Shown: positions 1 to 11,392 of the stretch, in pieces
Layout: the number at the start of each line of letters is the position of its first letter
How positions within the stretch are numbered: position 1 is the first letter of the stretch
NCBI RefSeq assembly: GCF_000003815.2
Contig: NC_049995.1
Location: 9,160,853-9,223,065, forward strand
DNA from: Branchiostoma floridae
Lineage: Eukaryota > Chordata > Leptocardii > Amphioxiformes > Branchiostomatidae
Length of the DNA: 62,213 bases
Direction: 5' to 3'
The notes under the pieces: generated by a model
Told to the model about the DNA's origin: nothing
Seen by the model: the letters and a program-made list of their open reading frames with translations, nothing else
The model's database searches: none
Made by a program: the position numbers and the translations under genes

Positions 1-77
<77 letters not shown>
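1..77. repeat. (CA)n microsatellite
   Basis: Almost pure CA dinucleotide repeat running from the first base to about 76, with single T interruptions. It probably continues beyond the window. Confidence 0.98.
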
Positions 78-81
<4 letters not shown>

Positions 82-338
82 AGGCAGCATTACTTTTTTA
101 TATTTTGTCACACACTGAATGATACCAACATAGCAAACCACTTTTATCTTTATTCTTAACATTATTTTTGAATGCTTTGATCTAAAAATTGGACAAAATT
201 GGTAGATAACTCGCGGAAAGAAATGACACAGGTTTGAGACCCATCGCAGCTTGTTCTGGAACTGCAGGGGCGTTTTTGTAAAACGATGACAACTCACCAA
301 AATTCATTTTTCACGGACTTTTTTGTATGTAAGTTACA

Positions 339-521
339 CTAGTTCACTTTTATTCGAAAGTTATCCCATATCCGTTAAAATATCTAAGGATATCAAGTCG
401 ACGGACGGTGTTTTCAAGCTGCAAGATTTTGAAAACACGTCCTTAGAATTGACATCCCTAAATATCAACAAGAGAAAAACAACGTTATACGTTACCCTAC
501 AAACGGATAAAGGTGAACTAG
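339..521. mobile_element. MITE, CTAGTTCACC inverted-repeat family, copy A
   Basis: The ends are an imperfect terminal inverted repeat: ctagttcac at the left and gtgaactag at the right, continuing inward as tttattc / ggataaa and the Tatccgtt-type motif. The inner part shares 'ggatatcaagtcgac' with copy B (1828-2097), and copy C (10187-10400) has the close variant 'ggatatcaattcgac'. There is no transposase coding, so this is a non-autonomous DNA element. An open frame at 323-544 lies on the element and is not taken as a gene. Confidence 0.7.
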
Positions 522-659
522 TATTAGCTTTACATCTGTTTTGAAAAAAAAAACGAAGTTACGAAACTGTCCCTACAGTACTATTCTGGTTTGTCCAATT
601 GATTTAGATCATATCTAGAAAGAGGCATGACAAGAGCAGATCCTTTTTGACATGAACAT

Positions 660-1260
660 CTGCTCCAGATGATCTTCGCTGTGAAGGAAGTGGCTGTGAA
701 TAGCAAGTGTCGGAACGTGTGTTCTTCTTTAAGGCCACAGCAAGTAAATTTTATGGATGACATCCTCCGCAGACTGAAAGGGAATGAGATAGTGCGAAAG
801 AAAGCAAAATGGGTGAAAAAAGCCAGGCTTCAAATTTTCAAAATAGACACCATAAACGCTGCCTCCCTCCGTCATTCAGTCGTCGTAACAGAATTGAAAT
901 GGCGTTAAATAGCAAATGTCGAAACGTGTGTTCTTCTGTAAGGCCACAGCAAGCATATCTTATGGATGACATCCTCTGCAGACTGCAAAAATAATGAGAT
1001 AGGGCCAAAAAACAGGATGGCTAATTTTTCAAGGTAGACACCATAAACGCTGTAACAAGAATTGCATTGACATTAAAAAATAGCAAATGTCGGAAAGTGT
1101 ATACGCATTCTTTTATGGATGACATCCTCTGCAGACTGCAAAAATAATGAGATAGGGCGAAAAAAAAGATGGGTAATAAAACAAGATGGTAAATTTTCAA
1201 ACGTTGTAACAAGAACTCAATTAACAGCACTGAACGACCAAATCTTTTTACAGATCGATC
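660..1260. repeat. Tandem array, about 170-210-bp units
   Basis: Three diverged units start with 'agcaagtgtcggaacgtg' or variants at about 702, 910 and 1082. Each contains 'atggatgacatcct' followed by 'gcagactg' and 'gagatag'. The units also carry 'ggccacagcaag', the end sequence of the MITE at 16097-16240, so the array is probably a tandemly amplified transposon. Single fragments of the same family recur at about 1637-1720, 32750-32775 and 49090-49500. Confidence 0.75.
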
Positions 1261-1827
1261 GCTCAACGATTTTCATAAAGAACTGATTTCTTGTGTTTTG
1301 TTGTCTTTTATCATATTTCTAAATCTTGCATCGAATTCCAAATATGAAACCAAGTGTCACAACAAATCAAATTTTGGTCACTGTACTGGCTCTCTGCAAC
1401 CGCCATATATGGAAAAAGGGGCTTTTGGAAAAGGGTGCGTGAATTTGGTGCGACACCCACGACTTTCACAAGGTGAAAAGGTTTACTTGGCCATCGTTCA
1501 CCTTAAATGCAAAGGTTATTTATGTTATATAATGTCATATATCACTTAACCTATAGATTTTGTACCTTCAAAGCAAGTTGCGAATTTTATCCTTCGACAA
1601 AGTCTGTAGCTAAATGTAGTTATGAATGTGAATAAGGCCACATCAAGTAAATTGTATGGCAAAAAATCAAGATGGTGAAAAAAACAAGATGGCAAATTTT
1701 CAAAGTAGACACCAAAAACGTTGTACAAAGAAGTATGTTCTAAACTATACAGTGTTGATAGATTTCACGGAGGGGTTGTGACTTGTGTGTCTACTACACA
1801 AGGTCTTCTTTCATGCACAAAGGTAAC

Positions 1828-2097
1828 GCTATTTCACCTTTATTCGGTGGTTAACCTATGTCCGTTGTTTTTAAAACACGCTATTTCACCTTTATTCGGT
1901 GGTTAACCTATGTCCGTTGTTTTTAAAACACGCTATTTCACCTTTATTCGGTGGTTAACCTATGTCCGTTGTACATGTTTTCAAAACAGGCCTAGGGTAT
2001 TCGGGGATATCAAGTCGACAGACCACCATCCATTCTTGAATGCCCCGATTCAGCAAAGACAACGGATATAGGTTACCCCGCGGATAAAGGTGAACTA
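1828..2097. mobile_element. MITE, CTAGTTCACC family, copy B, with amplified terminus
   Basis: Same family as 339-521 and 10187-10400. The right end reads 'ggataaaggtgaacta' and the inner motif 'ggatatcaagtcgac' is present. The left terminus is amplified into three 52-bp tandem units starting at 1827, 1879 and 1931, each with 'tttattcggtggttaacc' and 'tatgtccgttgt'. Confidence 0.75.
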
Positions 2098-3585
2098 ACG
2101 TTATATGTGTTGGTCTTGATCAACAGAAATTGTGTCGGGACCTGACATCAGTACATGAAACGTCTCTTTTTATATATGTTACTCTAGCTGTATACTTGGT
2201 CATGAATTTGTATGAATTTGCTTCTTTCTTCTTAAAAATTTGGACATGGTATCAATAAAAGTAGCTACACAAAGTACACGACAAGTGAACAACAAATATA
2301 CCAAAATTGAGGCAACTCACAAATCTGATTGAGTGTTAGCCCTGGTAAAGTTGGGAAGGGTGGGGGGTGTTGTGGGGGTGCCCCCCCCCCCCCCCCCCGG
2401 GGGTACATTTTACAAACTTTTCAACCAACGTTTTGTAAGTTAATCGGGGATTCACAAGTTAGTCAGCAGGGGCATATAGCTATCGTAACAACTTTCGTCA
2501 ACAAAATAATTCCAGGAGAGTATGTATAAATTCCTGGAAAAATCTATTTCCTTTTCAAGAAAAATGCCGCCTTTCGGAAAAGAAACATTCTTTCTCAGAA
2601 ATTCAGATTCCTTGGTCAAATTCATAGAATGGTTGGAGGCATCTTAAGATTTCGAAGAGTTTAATTTTCGGAGGTCTGAGAGCACAGGGGGCCAATTCTG
2701 AATCTTCAAGTCTAGACGCTGGATTTTACTTAAAAGTATTTCCATATATATACCCTATGATGTGCCGTTATATTTATGCAACGTAGAGCGTTTGCTACGC
2801 TCTAGCGACAAGTACAAGCCTTTGCAAACTTCTGAATGTCGTCTGTAATGTGAAATTGCGCTTTGTATCCGCTGGTATAAAGGTAAAGTAGGGTAAAGAT
2901 TTTATAACCTTTTTGAGGTAGATACTCTCAGCTACAATGACAGAAGGCACGTTAGATACGGGAGTTAATGTTCTATAGATCGTTGCATCCAAAGTATCTT
3001 CAAAGAAGTTAATATTAAGGTCTGCCATATGCGGGATATGTAATGTCATCGTAAATGTATATTCTTGAAACATTACCCTGATATTATGATATTACTGTTT
3101 CGAGCACACCCATAAAGATGTGGTTGAACATGAATGAGAAAATACATGCCAGTAGTTTATGGTTGGCGTATTGTCATTAGAACAAAGCAGGATATGAAAA
3201 TTCATCGAAATACTATTAATTCTAGAACAACATACAGAAATGGCACACAGCTTTAAAAAGGGATTCTGAAATCAACTGGGGATTCATAATAGAAGTTGAA
3301 TCAAGCACCCACTGTCTTTCATCAGTGAAATGAAAATAAAAGTACACAAGACTTACGGAACAAAGAATACTATAGCTACTTATTGTTCTAACTACACTAT
3401 ACAGGAAACGGCCAAGGTGTTTAAGTATTCTAAGTAAACAACACAGGTAACTGCCAAGCAGTTCTATGTAGCATTCAAAATAAACGAAGGGGTAAGGTAA
3501 CGGACAAGAGTTCTATAATAACATCTAACAATGCAATAGATATGTAAAATTACGAAAAAAAGATAAATCAACTACCCTAGTGGCG
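2098..3585. other. Intergenic, no recognisable gene
   Basis: Nothing in this stretch is recognisable as a gene. It contains a G-rich then C-rich run (about 2350-2402, including 18 consecutive C). A 92-codon minus-strand open frame at 2795-3073 has no family motif that I recognise. Confidence 0.5.
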
Positions 3586-3872
3586 TCGTATGGCCAGTGA
3601 CTAGGCTATCGGGAACGAGATTGAGAGGTCCCGAGTTCGAGTCCTGAAATTTCAGGCTAAAAGTATGGTCTTCTGGAAAGGCATTTCCCCCAAACTTTCC
3701 ACCCAGACGTAACAATATAAAATAGGCACCTGATTTTGGTTGGGGAGGTAAAAGGCAGTAGAAGGAGAGGGATGGGCTTCGCCTCCCAATACCTTACCCT
3801 AGAAACAGTGAAAAACAACCCACTTGCGCTGTCCCTACGGCCTCAAAAAGGCTATATAACTTTACCTACCTT
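3586..3872 (+). mobile_element. SINE, tRNA-derived head
   Basis: The 5' part resembles a degraded tRNA with a B-box-like 'gagttcgagtcc' near 3633. The 3' body contains 'gagagggatgggcttcgc' and 'cggcctcaaaaaggcta', which recurs with modest divergence at 41958-42240, so the two are copies of one SINE family. The tail is a short 'ttacct' repeat. Confidence 0.65.
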
Positions 3873-3879
3873 ACCTCCT

Positions 3880-4445
3880 TAGATCACATTGTGTTGTAGT
3901 AGTGGACGTCTCGGTCAAATGGTTACATATCTTTGTATCTTATAGGTAGGGAAGGATGTATATAATATCTAAAGGTGTTATATCATAGTTAAAACCTCAT
4001 GCTGTCCGTTCGTTAGCATATATCACTATGTGCCAGAACAAAGCGCATTGTTCTTATTTGTGACGTAATACACGGTCCTTCCCATTTTTTGTGCTAAATC
4101 GTCTTGATCGCTTTGAGAAAAATGTATTGCCAAGTAAAATAATTACACGATGTAAGTGTAATTGTGCAACTCGTTTTGCAACTTGTTTTGCAATACCCAT
4201 TTTTTCTAGTTTACATTATAGAAAAATGCTGACACTTTACACCCAACACTGGAATTTACAATGTAGGAACTTACCCCTCTAAATTTTTGGACGAACCCTG
4301 TCGACCTTGTTCACAGAGAGAACTGCGAGAAGTTCAAATGCGCGGAATAAATTGTATTGAGACATTCTGAAGACAAAGTCCTACAGAAGCTACCACGAAT
4401 TTGAGAGATCATACATCATTATAAACAACATATGAAAGAAATCAG
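3880..4445. other. Intergenic, nothing recognised
   Basis: AT-rich sequence. The 63-codon open frame at 4091-4282 has no supporting features. Confidence 0.5.
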
Positions 4446-4449
4446 TGGT

Positions 4450-4635
4450 CATATCATATCATATCATATCATATCATATCATATCGTATCATATTATATC
4501 AAATCATATCATGTCATATCATAGTATTTGGACAAGAGGCAGAAGACATTGCCATCATTATCAACGATACATGAAAAACTCAATTGTCATATCATATATG
4601 ACATCATATCATATATGACATCATATCATAGTATT
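4450..4635. repeat. (CATAT)n pentanucleotide microsatellite
   Basis: Runs of catat with point changes cover 4450-4530. A second block around 4590-4635 has 'catatatgacatcatat' in tandem. Confidence 0.95.
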
Positions 4636-4739
4636 GGGATAAGAGGTAGTATATTGCCAATAGGAGCCGCTTCTTACGCGAATACCCAGGGTTTACATTA
4701 AGAGTTTAAGTTGAGCTATAAGCGTGACTGTACACTACG

Positions 4740-5410
4740 CCCTCTACCCCCGGCACTTGTGATTCAGGAATCGTAACGATTGAGATATCGTAAACATCAA
4801 CAGGTATAGCGGCACAAAACGACAATAATCGCCAGGACATCTATATGCCAGACCTAGAAATTAGCGTGCACTGTGCTATATACAGCACAAGTGTATACGC
4901 ACGATTTCATAAGTACCTTATATATCTTACTTCTCACGTATGTTCTCTCATGTACTCTTCTCATGTATGGCCGACTCTCCTATAACCCGTGTTTTTAAAG
5001 CATCGGCAATTTGGGCAGTTGTGATTGAGATATCGTAAACATCAACAGACACAATGGCACAAAAAGACTATAATCGCCAAGACATCTGCACCTAGAAACT
5101 AGCGCGTAGTGTGCTACAGCGCACTAGTGTATGCATATACATTGTACATACCTCCTCGCGTTGTAAGACCGATTGTCCTAAAATTGTATGCGTTGACAGT
5201 TTTGGCAGTTGTGATTGAGATATTTGAACATCAACAGATACAACGGCACAATCGCCAAGACATTTAGATCTAGAAAAGGCTAGCGCGTATTATGCTACAC
5301 CACTATTGTATAAGTACGGTTTCATATTTGTATCTTACCTTATATTACTTCTCACGCTGTAAGGCCGACTCTCCTAAAACCTGTGTTCTTCAAAACGATA
5401 TCTGAAGAGA
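4740..5410. repeat. Three-unit tandem repeat, 190-245-bp period
   Basis: The motif gattgagatat starts at 4778, 5023 and 5213. Each is followed by 'aacatcaacag', 'cggcaca', 'tcgcca.gacat', 'ctagaaa' and 'tagcgcgtat' variants, then 'cttctcac' and 'ccgactctcct'. The units are diverged, so the array is old. Confidence 0.8.
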
Positions 5411-5467
5411 CCCACAGGACTCATTGACTGTGTCGCGATCGCCTTTTAGCCTGAGCCCGGAGTTCAA

Positions 5468-5555
5468 ATGGCCGTCGATGCTTGTAAATCAGCTACTCGA
5501 AGCCTCCTGGTGTCTTGGTTGGTTGTTGTGCCGGCGGTCCGGCGTGCTACGCAGG
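5468..5555 (+). promoter_or_regulatory. Possible GC-rich first exon or promoter (weak)
   Basis: A CpG-containing stretch begins with ATG at 5468, and a GTAGTA donor-like site follows 'gctacgcag' at about 5555. No downstream exon could be linked. It may be a lone open frame. Confidence 0.15.
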
Positions 5556-6019
5556 TAGTAATGTTACGTGCGTACGGCAACGTGTTGTGCCTTTTTTGTG
5601 TCTCCACGAGGGCTTACATAACCAAGAGATTTCGGAGTCTACAAGGGCGAAATGACAACCGTACCAGCTTTCACTCACTCACTCACAGCTTTGCTGTCAC
5701 GGAAAAGTGAATATCTCGTGACACGACACTAGAAATGATATTCAAAAGCTGTTTTACGTCAGGAAAACGGACGTTAGTAGACGTAAGGGAGAAAAGGCGG
5801 AAGTAACAGTTGTTTTGTGACGTTCCGGAACGTCGTTGCCATAGCAACGCCGCTGGTATTGTGCTTGCATAGTACTGATGGTACAGCCAACAATCGTTTA
5901 CTATGTAAATTCACAACAATGTATGGCATATGTTCCAGAATAAGAGATATATCGAGACATAGAGAAGAGTATATTCGCCAACGGAAGGTTATGTGTTTGG
6001 GAGTGTGTACGTGTGTGTG

Positions 6020-6330
6020 TTAGCTTGATAACTCGACTTGGAAAGACCCCGACGAATTCTCTTAAAAATTGGTATGCCGGTAAGTCTTGGTGAGACCTCG
6101 CAGCCAACTGTACATGATTTTGACATCTCGTGTTCCGGACATGATATGCTCATGATTTTTGAGTGGTAGATATATCTTTTGGGGCAAAGAGTAAGTGGTG
6201 TAGGCTTGGCCCCCCCTAGTGGCTTTCTTGGAACTGCAGGGGCCAATTTGTTTCAGATTTTGAAAGAGGATACCTCAAGAAGGTTTTGACGGATTGTCAT
6301 GATTTGCGGTATGTATAAAGCTGAATGATT
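6020..6330. repeat. Interspersed repeat, 'gataactcg/cccctagcggctt' family
   Basis: Contains gataactcg, ggtaagtcttggtg, 'tgttccggacatgatatg', 'cccctagtggcttt' and 'ggaactgcagggg'. The same ordered motifs recur at 35560-36590 and 42590-42960. Function unknown. Confidence 0.7.
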
Positions 6331-6382
6331 TATTTTGAATCATAATTAGAGACGTCTAAATGCATGTCGTGACGTATCAAGA

Positions 6383-6454
6383 GGTTCTATGGTGTAATGG
6401 TTAGCACTCTGGACTCTGAATCCAGCGATCCGAGTTCAAATCTCGGTAGAACCT
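6383..6454 (+). tRNA. tRNA-Gln (anticodon CUG)
   Basis: A complete 72-nt cloverleaf. The seven acceptor pairs (ggttcta with tagaacc) are perfect and the discriminator base is T. The anticodon stem ctgga/tccag encloses the loop ctctgaa, which gives anticodon CTG. The B box is gagttcaaatc. A T-run suitable for Pol III termination follows within about 10 nt. It is identical to the copy at 17958-18029. Confidence 0.97.
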
Positions 6455-6695
6455 ATGAGTTTTGTTGACTTTTTGAACACGAACGCAGAGTCACTTTTTG
6501 ACTACTTTACACTGATTGTCTTTTTGCCATGGTTCTCTGAACGTTACATTTGTGATGATGGAATTTTAATACATGTACAAAGCTCTGTATATCTAAATAC
6601 TGATAGACAGCACAAGACGGGATATTAACACATAGGTAGGATACAAACGTCTGAAATGCCAGTAGAATATAGGGTGTGACAATGCGAAAACAATG
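6455..6695. other. Intergenic, nothing recognised
   Basis: No coding signal beyond an unsupported minus-strand open frame at 6507-6770. Confidence 0.5.
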
Positions 6696-6916
6696 ATTCA
6701 CGGATACGACCGCGCATGCGTGGGTCAAAGGTGAAAGCCCCTGACTTGTAAACAATTCTTGTCTCGACAATACTTAATACATGTCCTGATATAAAAATTT
6801 ATATTTATTTCTGTCCGTCATAATTCGTTTTGCATCACATTCCGGCCAGACTTGTTTTGTTTACGTCTCAGGGGCCTTAACCTTTGACATACCCATGCGC
6901 ACTCGAATCCGCGAAT
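6696..6916. mobile_element. Foldback element, about 220 bp
   Basis: The left arm (attcacggatac ... gcgcatgcgtgggtcaaagg ... cccctgac ... gtaaacaa) is the imperfect reverse complement of the right arm (ttgtttacgtctcagggg ... cctttgac ... cccatgcgc ... atccgcgaat). This is the structure of a non-autonomous foldback element. Confidence 0.65.
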
Positions 6917-7429
6917 AGACTTGTTCAGTTTTGTTTTTCTCTTCTTGGTGGGGGACCCCTGCGTAGGCGGTTTCTATGAATAATGAAAACCCTCGTTATT
7001 TGTCCCATATGTTCCGTTATGTAAAAGATTTGTCGAAAGGATTACAAATACGAAAACTATTTCGTTCTTTCCTAAAATATTTCGTCGTCCATAGACCAAT
7101 TTGCGTTGTGTACCAGAATAAGGGACGCATTTGCGTTTTTGTGACCCATATATATGTATATGCCAAATATGGAGCGTTTGACATATTACTGTATTAGGGG
7201 AAATGTTCGAGGTAATTTTTTGTTTGTTTTTCACGAACCCTAAAAGAAACATAGCGAACATTTCCCTTCTTACAGTAAAACACTGCATGGCACGTCAGCC
7301 ACAAACTTACAAACTTACAAAATTAAATACTTGAAGTAATAAAATCCCCGCAAACATTTCCATTTTTACGGTACTTGTCTCAGAACGTATTGAAAAATCA
7401 TCGTACTTAAACTCTTGATGGCTTTTCAC
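6917..7429. other. Intergenic, nothing recognised
   Basis: AT-rich. The overlapping open frames at 6974-7288 (minus) and 6976-7197 (plus) show no family motif and are mutual shadows. Confidence 0.45.
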
Positions 7430-7438
7430 CTTACGTAT

Positions 7439-7630
7439 TAGTCTCTACCAGACTCCGGATCGCTGGAAAAATCGTAGAAAATGGAACAAATCAGAGGAGT
7501 AAGCCGGCCAGAGGAATATAACCGGCCAGGGAACAGCACGGGATCGCGAGCTGTTCCCTGGTCGGTTACATTCCTCTCTATTTGTTCCATTTCTACGATT
7601 TTCTAGCGATCCGGAGTCTGGTAGAGACTA
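7439..7630. mobile_element. Palindromic MITE with 9-bp target-site duplication
   Basis: The ends are tagtctctaccagactccgg and its exact reverse complement, and the inverted repeat runs almost to the centre (about 90-bp arms). The element is bracketed by a perfect direct repeat, cttacgtat, at 7430-7438 and 7631-7639. A 9-bp duplication is typical of Mutator-like elements; 8 bp would suggest hAT. There is no coding capacity. Confidence 0.9.
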
Positions 7631-7639
7631 CTTACGTAT

Positions 7640-8150
7640 AACTGTAATGTACATTATGACGCTAAGACGCCATGGAGTTATTGCTGATAATAGCAATAAT
7701 TACTTATTGACGTAAGAAATGCACCGGTGGCAAATTTGCGAACACGTTTTCGAAAGCGGAGAAAACACTCGTTTCAAAACCACATGTTCTCGAGTCTCTA
7801 GTACCTAAAGTACAGAAATAGCGACTATTGACATAACGTATAGCCCGGTAGACAAGAATAGACAAGTTTTTACTGTTCAGTAGTGATGGTCTACTCGAAA
7901 GCTTGAAAAGTGGTTCACAAAAACGTCATTCGGTTACATTCTAAAATAGCGCACACTTCTCGCTCAACAATGACAATGTGTGTCGCTCGCAATTCTATCT
8001 CCCTTCATTTTATGGCCTTCTCATTCTTTTTGGCGCCCTCAAATTGCACCAACTCACTCAATAGATAAGACATCAGCTGGAATCTATGGCGCGGAAAGAA
8101 CTCTAAAAGGTTGTAAGAACATCGTCACGACAGGGGGAAAACATCATCAG
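7640..8150. other. Intergenic, nothing recognised
   Basis: No gene seen. The open frame at 7980-8165 runs into the small tandem duplication that follows. Confidence 0.45.
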
Positions 8151-8228
8151 GGGCTGGTACGTTAGATGTTTCAGAAGAGGGGTGGTCATCAAGGGCTAGT
8201 ACGTTAGACATCTCCGGAGAGGGGTGGT
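8142..8228. repeat. Short tandem duplication, about 50-bp period
   Basis: Two units share 'catca.gggctggtacgttag' and 'gaggggtggt'. Confidence 0.6.
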
Positions 8229-8780
8229 TTAGAATGATTCTGTAAGGTTGTTCCACTACATAATAAACTTATCAATTTCAATCATGTGTTTGGTTTTCTT
8301 TTACATCTGTTAGATTTTATATTCATATTCAATGTATTTTTTAGCCAGCCTGTTATTTTCTTGCATGTTTTTTCTATGATTTTTGTTCTTTTGTTTGATC
8401 TTATTTGCTTATGTATGTCTGTTATAACCAGATTTGGCTGTTCAACATTATATCTCACGTAGATATTTGTAATGTAAATTATCAGTGCATCGTTTTCAAT
8501 TCTATCTACCTTCATGTCTTGTGTACTTTAAGGAAGTTAAGTAAATCTCTAAGAGACTGACCTAGAACCAATCATTCAATTAAGAAAGCCTCTGGATCTA
8601 ATCGTCCGAAGAACTAGTTTAAGCGGAGATTTAATTTATTTTTAGCTTGAAGGAAGCCGTGAAAATATCATCAAGAAGAAGGTGAAGCTCCGTATAGTAA
8701 GCCGGGTATACTGATTAATTCGTTTCCGGGAATCCTCCGCGTGTTTCCTGGAATAGACCGATGCCATAGCCCAGCCCATA
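8229..8780. other. Intergenic, nothing recognised
   Basis: A 77-codon minus-strand open frame (8282-8515) is lysine- and asparagine-rich, as expected of AT-rich random sequence. No motif recognised. Confidence 0.4.
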
Positions 8781-8789
8781 TCCACAGCC

Positions 8790-8890
8790 ACATTCTCATT
8801 GGTTCATCCACTAAATGCCATGCCCTCATTGGTTGAACTACTAATTGCAATGCTAACATTGGTGGGGCTGCTAGTTATGATGGGCAGTCA
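8790..8890. repeat. Tandem CATTGGT-containing repeat
   Basis: Three units of roughly 32 bp contain cattggt followed by 'ctgctaat' variants (inverted CCAAT motifs). A related block lies in an intron at 41330-41410. Confidence 0.55.
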
Positions 8891-9060
8891 GAATCGGTCA
8901 ATAGGTCAATAGGTGTCTGCACTCACGTGATTATGACGTAGGTAGTATTCTCCATGCTGAATGTTAAACCGGGACGTCTTCACGCAAATTTTTACAGGTG
9001 GATACAGTTGCATGTATTTATAATTATGCAACTAGAAAGAATACACTAGCAAGCAAATAC

Positions 9061-9240
9061 AGAATATTGCCTTCATATACTTTAGCAACTATAGTCTAAC
9101 AAAACACTGATCTCTTATTCACACACATTCGTAACCAGCCCCATCATCTCTGTCCTGCCACTTGCTACAATACCAGTAACCAGTCGTCTGGTCAGGGTCA
9201 TTGACCTTATTTGTTTGGAGAAGCAAAGAAGAGGAATAAG
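9061..9240. repeat. Interspersed repeat shared with 59500-59730
   Basis: The motifs 'tctgtcctgccacttgctac', 'ccagtcgtctggtca' and 'ggtcattgacc' recur in the same order at 59500-59730 inside the MAM gene. Both copies also share an upstream 'cttca.atact..gcaa' segment. Confidence 0.6.
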
Positions 9241-9370
9241 AAACGGACCAAAACATCTGTTTCCCCCTTTGGCATAAGACAACACCATATACGTGCCAGT
9301 TTGACTCTTCCAGGTTTAACCAAACAACATGGCGGCTGTGATGTCACACCCCGTATCAAATGTAGTGCAT

Positions 9371-9447
9371 GAAAGACGTGATTTTGCGATGTGAAGCACG
9401 TGATTTTGTGACATGGTACACGTGATTTTGTGACATGGTACGCATGA
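9371..9447. repeat. 22-bp tandem repeat with CACGTG E-boxes
   Basis: Three to four units of about 22 bp built on cacgtgattttgtgacatgg. Two contain the E-box CACGTG. The cause may be simple tandem duplication. Confidence 0.8.
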
Positions 9448-10180
9448 TCTTTGCTACTGTCTTGTGACTATCATTGATTCCTCTTGTATCTACTTCTATG
9501 GTGGAGCAAAATAAACGATGAATAAAAATATTTAGTATTCTAGATTGATGAATAGACGGCGAACAAACAAATTACGTGAAAATAGTTCCTCGAAGCTACT
9601 CGGTAAAATTCACGAAATTATTTCGCACGCGTCTTCCTTTAATCTCTCTTGAACAGAGCCTTATTTAGATCTGTCACTTTTCTCGACTGTAAAATCTGCT
9701 TTACTTCTAAATGTAGAAAGCTTATCAAAGATGCAAGACCTTTTATTTGAGATTAGGTTCAGCTTTACAGCTCTAGTATACTGATTAGTCCTCACAGCTT
9801 TCAAAGTCTGACCCTTTTGAAAGGTCGTCGATACTTTCTTTTAACCTTTGTCTGTCCTTGGTGCTAAGTGACCTTCAGATCGCCCCCCTCCCACATTTTC
9901 TTTCATATAAGGGCATGCTGGTTGGATTATATGGATGGCATCATCTGGGCACCCCAAAATCGATGCGAGCGTGCGAAATAAACTTTGACCAAAAATTGCC
10001 TTTATTCCTAAGTGGTCGGAAAGGCTGAACAAGTGGCTGAATACACAGAGAATGGTGTAAACAACAAGACGTTATTTTATCAGTTTCGGTCTGGTGCAGC
10101 TGACTTTGACCAACAATGTATTTCTATTTCTTTATGCTACTGGGCAAAGCCCACTTCAAGGGCATCCCGCTCATGTAACG
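9448..10180. other. Intergenic, nothing recognised
   Basis: No convincing exon. Open frames at 9841-10032 and 10012-10212 have no family motif. Confidence 0.45.
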
Positions 10181-10186
10181 TTAACG

Positions 10187-10400
10187 CTAGTTCACCTTTA
10201 TCCGCGGGGTAACATTTATCCGTTGTATATAAGATCTGAGTATTTAGGGATATCAATTCGACAAACGGCTGTTTCAGACCGGAATTCTATGCATTTTGCA
10301 ATATTGCATTTTCAATGCAGCGTCCGTCGACTAGATTCCCCTAAATATCTTGGTTTTAAAAACAACGGATATAGGTTACCATGTGGATAAAGGTGAATTA
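10187..10400. mobile_element. MITE, CTAGTTCACC family, copy C
   Basis: The cleanest copy of the family. The left end is ctagttcacctttatccgcg and the right end is its near reverse complement (ggataaaggtgaatta), with arms of about 45 bp and inner motifs ggatatcaattcgac and gtccgtcgac. There is no coding. Confidence 0.8.
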
Positions 10401-10689
10401 CTGTTACATAAGTTTGTCGACCAACACTGTGACATGTAAAGAAACTATGGTAAACACGGCTTTATTACATGAAAGAATATATAAAGCCTCCATGTACACC
10501 CCGTAGCAACAATGATAAAACGAAAAATCTAGAGCCAAATGGAATTACAAACACCTCTGATTTGCGTCTTATTTTGGCCCGGAATTTTGGGACCATTCAG
10601 TCATGTGTGGCCAGCCGCAATACCGTTGCCAACTGTTAGAGGTCGTGCGCTTGTCATTCGCGTTGCTTCAAGTAATATCATCAATGAAG

Positions 10690-11126
10690 GTAACCAATGG
10701 AAAAGACTCCAGGGTGAAAAAAAATCTCATCAGCAGAAATGACCAATGGGGGAAGACTCCAAAGTGGGATAGCCAATGAGAAAAAGTGCATTTTTGTGAC
10801 CAATGGTTATCCAGCATTCTGGCAGTGAGTCTACGAATGAAAGAGCAGTAACTTTCCGCGCTTCCTGTGGAGCCCTTTATGTGGCCTGACGCCACGTGAG
10901 ATCGTCACTTACGGGCGGGTGTTCAGCCAGGCAAGACCGTACGTTTCTTATGTGGAGGCGTCAATGTATGCCGACATGTCTGCACTGCCATGCGGCAGAC
11001 GGACATGGGATTAGCGCTAAAGTTGTCACTGAAAGGGGGCTTCGGGAGGAGTCCAGAGACGATTTACGTCAACACAATACAATCTTTGGACCATCTTCGA
11101 GAACATGCGAGGACTTATTCTAAAAG
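10690..11126 (+). promoter_or_regulatory. Candidate CCAAT promoter and first exon of a small unknown transcript
   Basis: Four CCAAT boxes in one orientation lie at about 10692, 10742, 10772 and 10800. A CpG-rich segment follows (10860-11100) and ends at a GTAGGC donor at 11127. From ATG 11105 the frame runs through this donor (phase 1) into an acceptor 'tttcttgcag' at 12944 and stays open to a TAA at 13139-13141, giving about 72 codons. The intron contains the 765-bp gap. The peptide has no recognised domain, so the unit could be a lncRNA or chance. Confidence 0.25.
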
Positions 11127-11392
11127 GTAGGCAGACTGTATGCCGTCTGACTTTTATGTCGTGTTACCCGTATCTTGACCAATTTTTTTCTTTTTCATTT
11201 GACATGTGGAGCCTGGTAGAGATTATATATAGAACTTTATTGCGCAACGATCGTACACGGTACAAAGTATGGCAAAAGAAAGAAGAAACAAACTTATCAT
11301 CCTAATTACAAAAGCAAGTATTAAACATAATACATATGCAGATAATGAATATAGAATGGAATTTGACATCCTTATTTCTAAAACAATGAGAG

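Noticed and set aside
323-544. 73-codon open frame
   Set aside because: It coincides with the MITE at 339-521 and is not preserved in the other two copies.
2795-3073. 92-codon minus-strand open frame as a gene
   Set aside because: No family motif, no splice partners and no compositional shift.
4740-5410. Direct repeats considered as a CRISPR-like array
   Set aside because: Units are 190-245 bp and diverged throughout, without short conserved repeats and unique spacers. The genome is eukaryotic.
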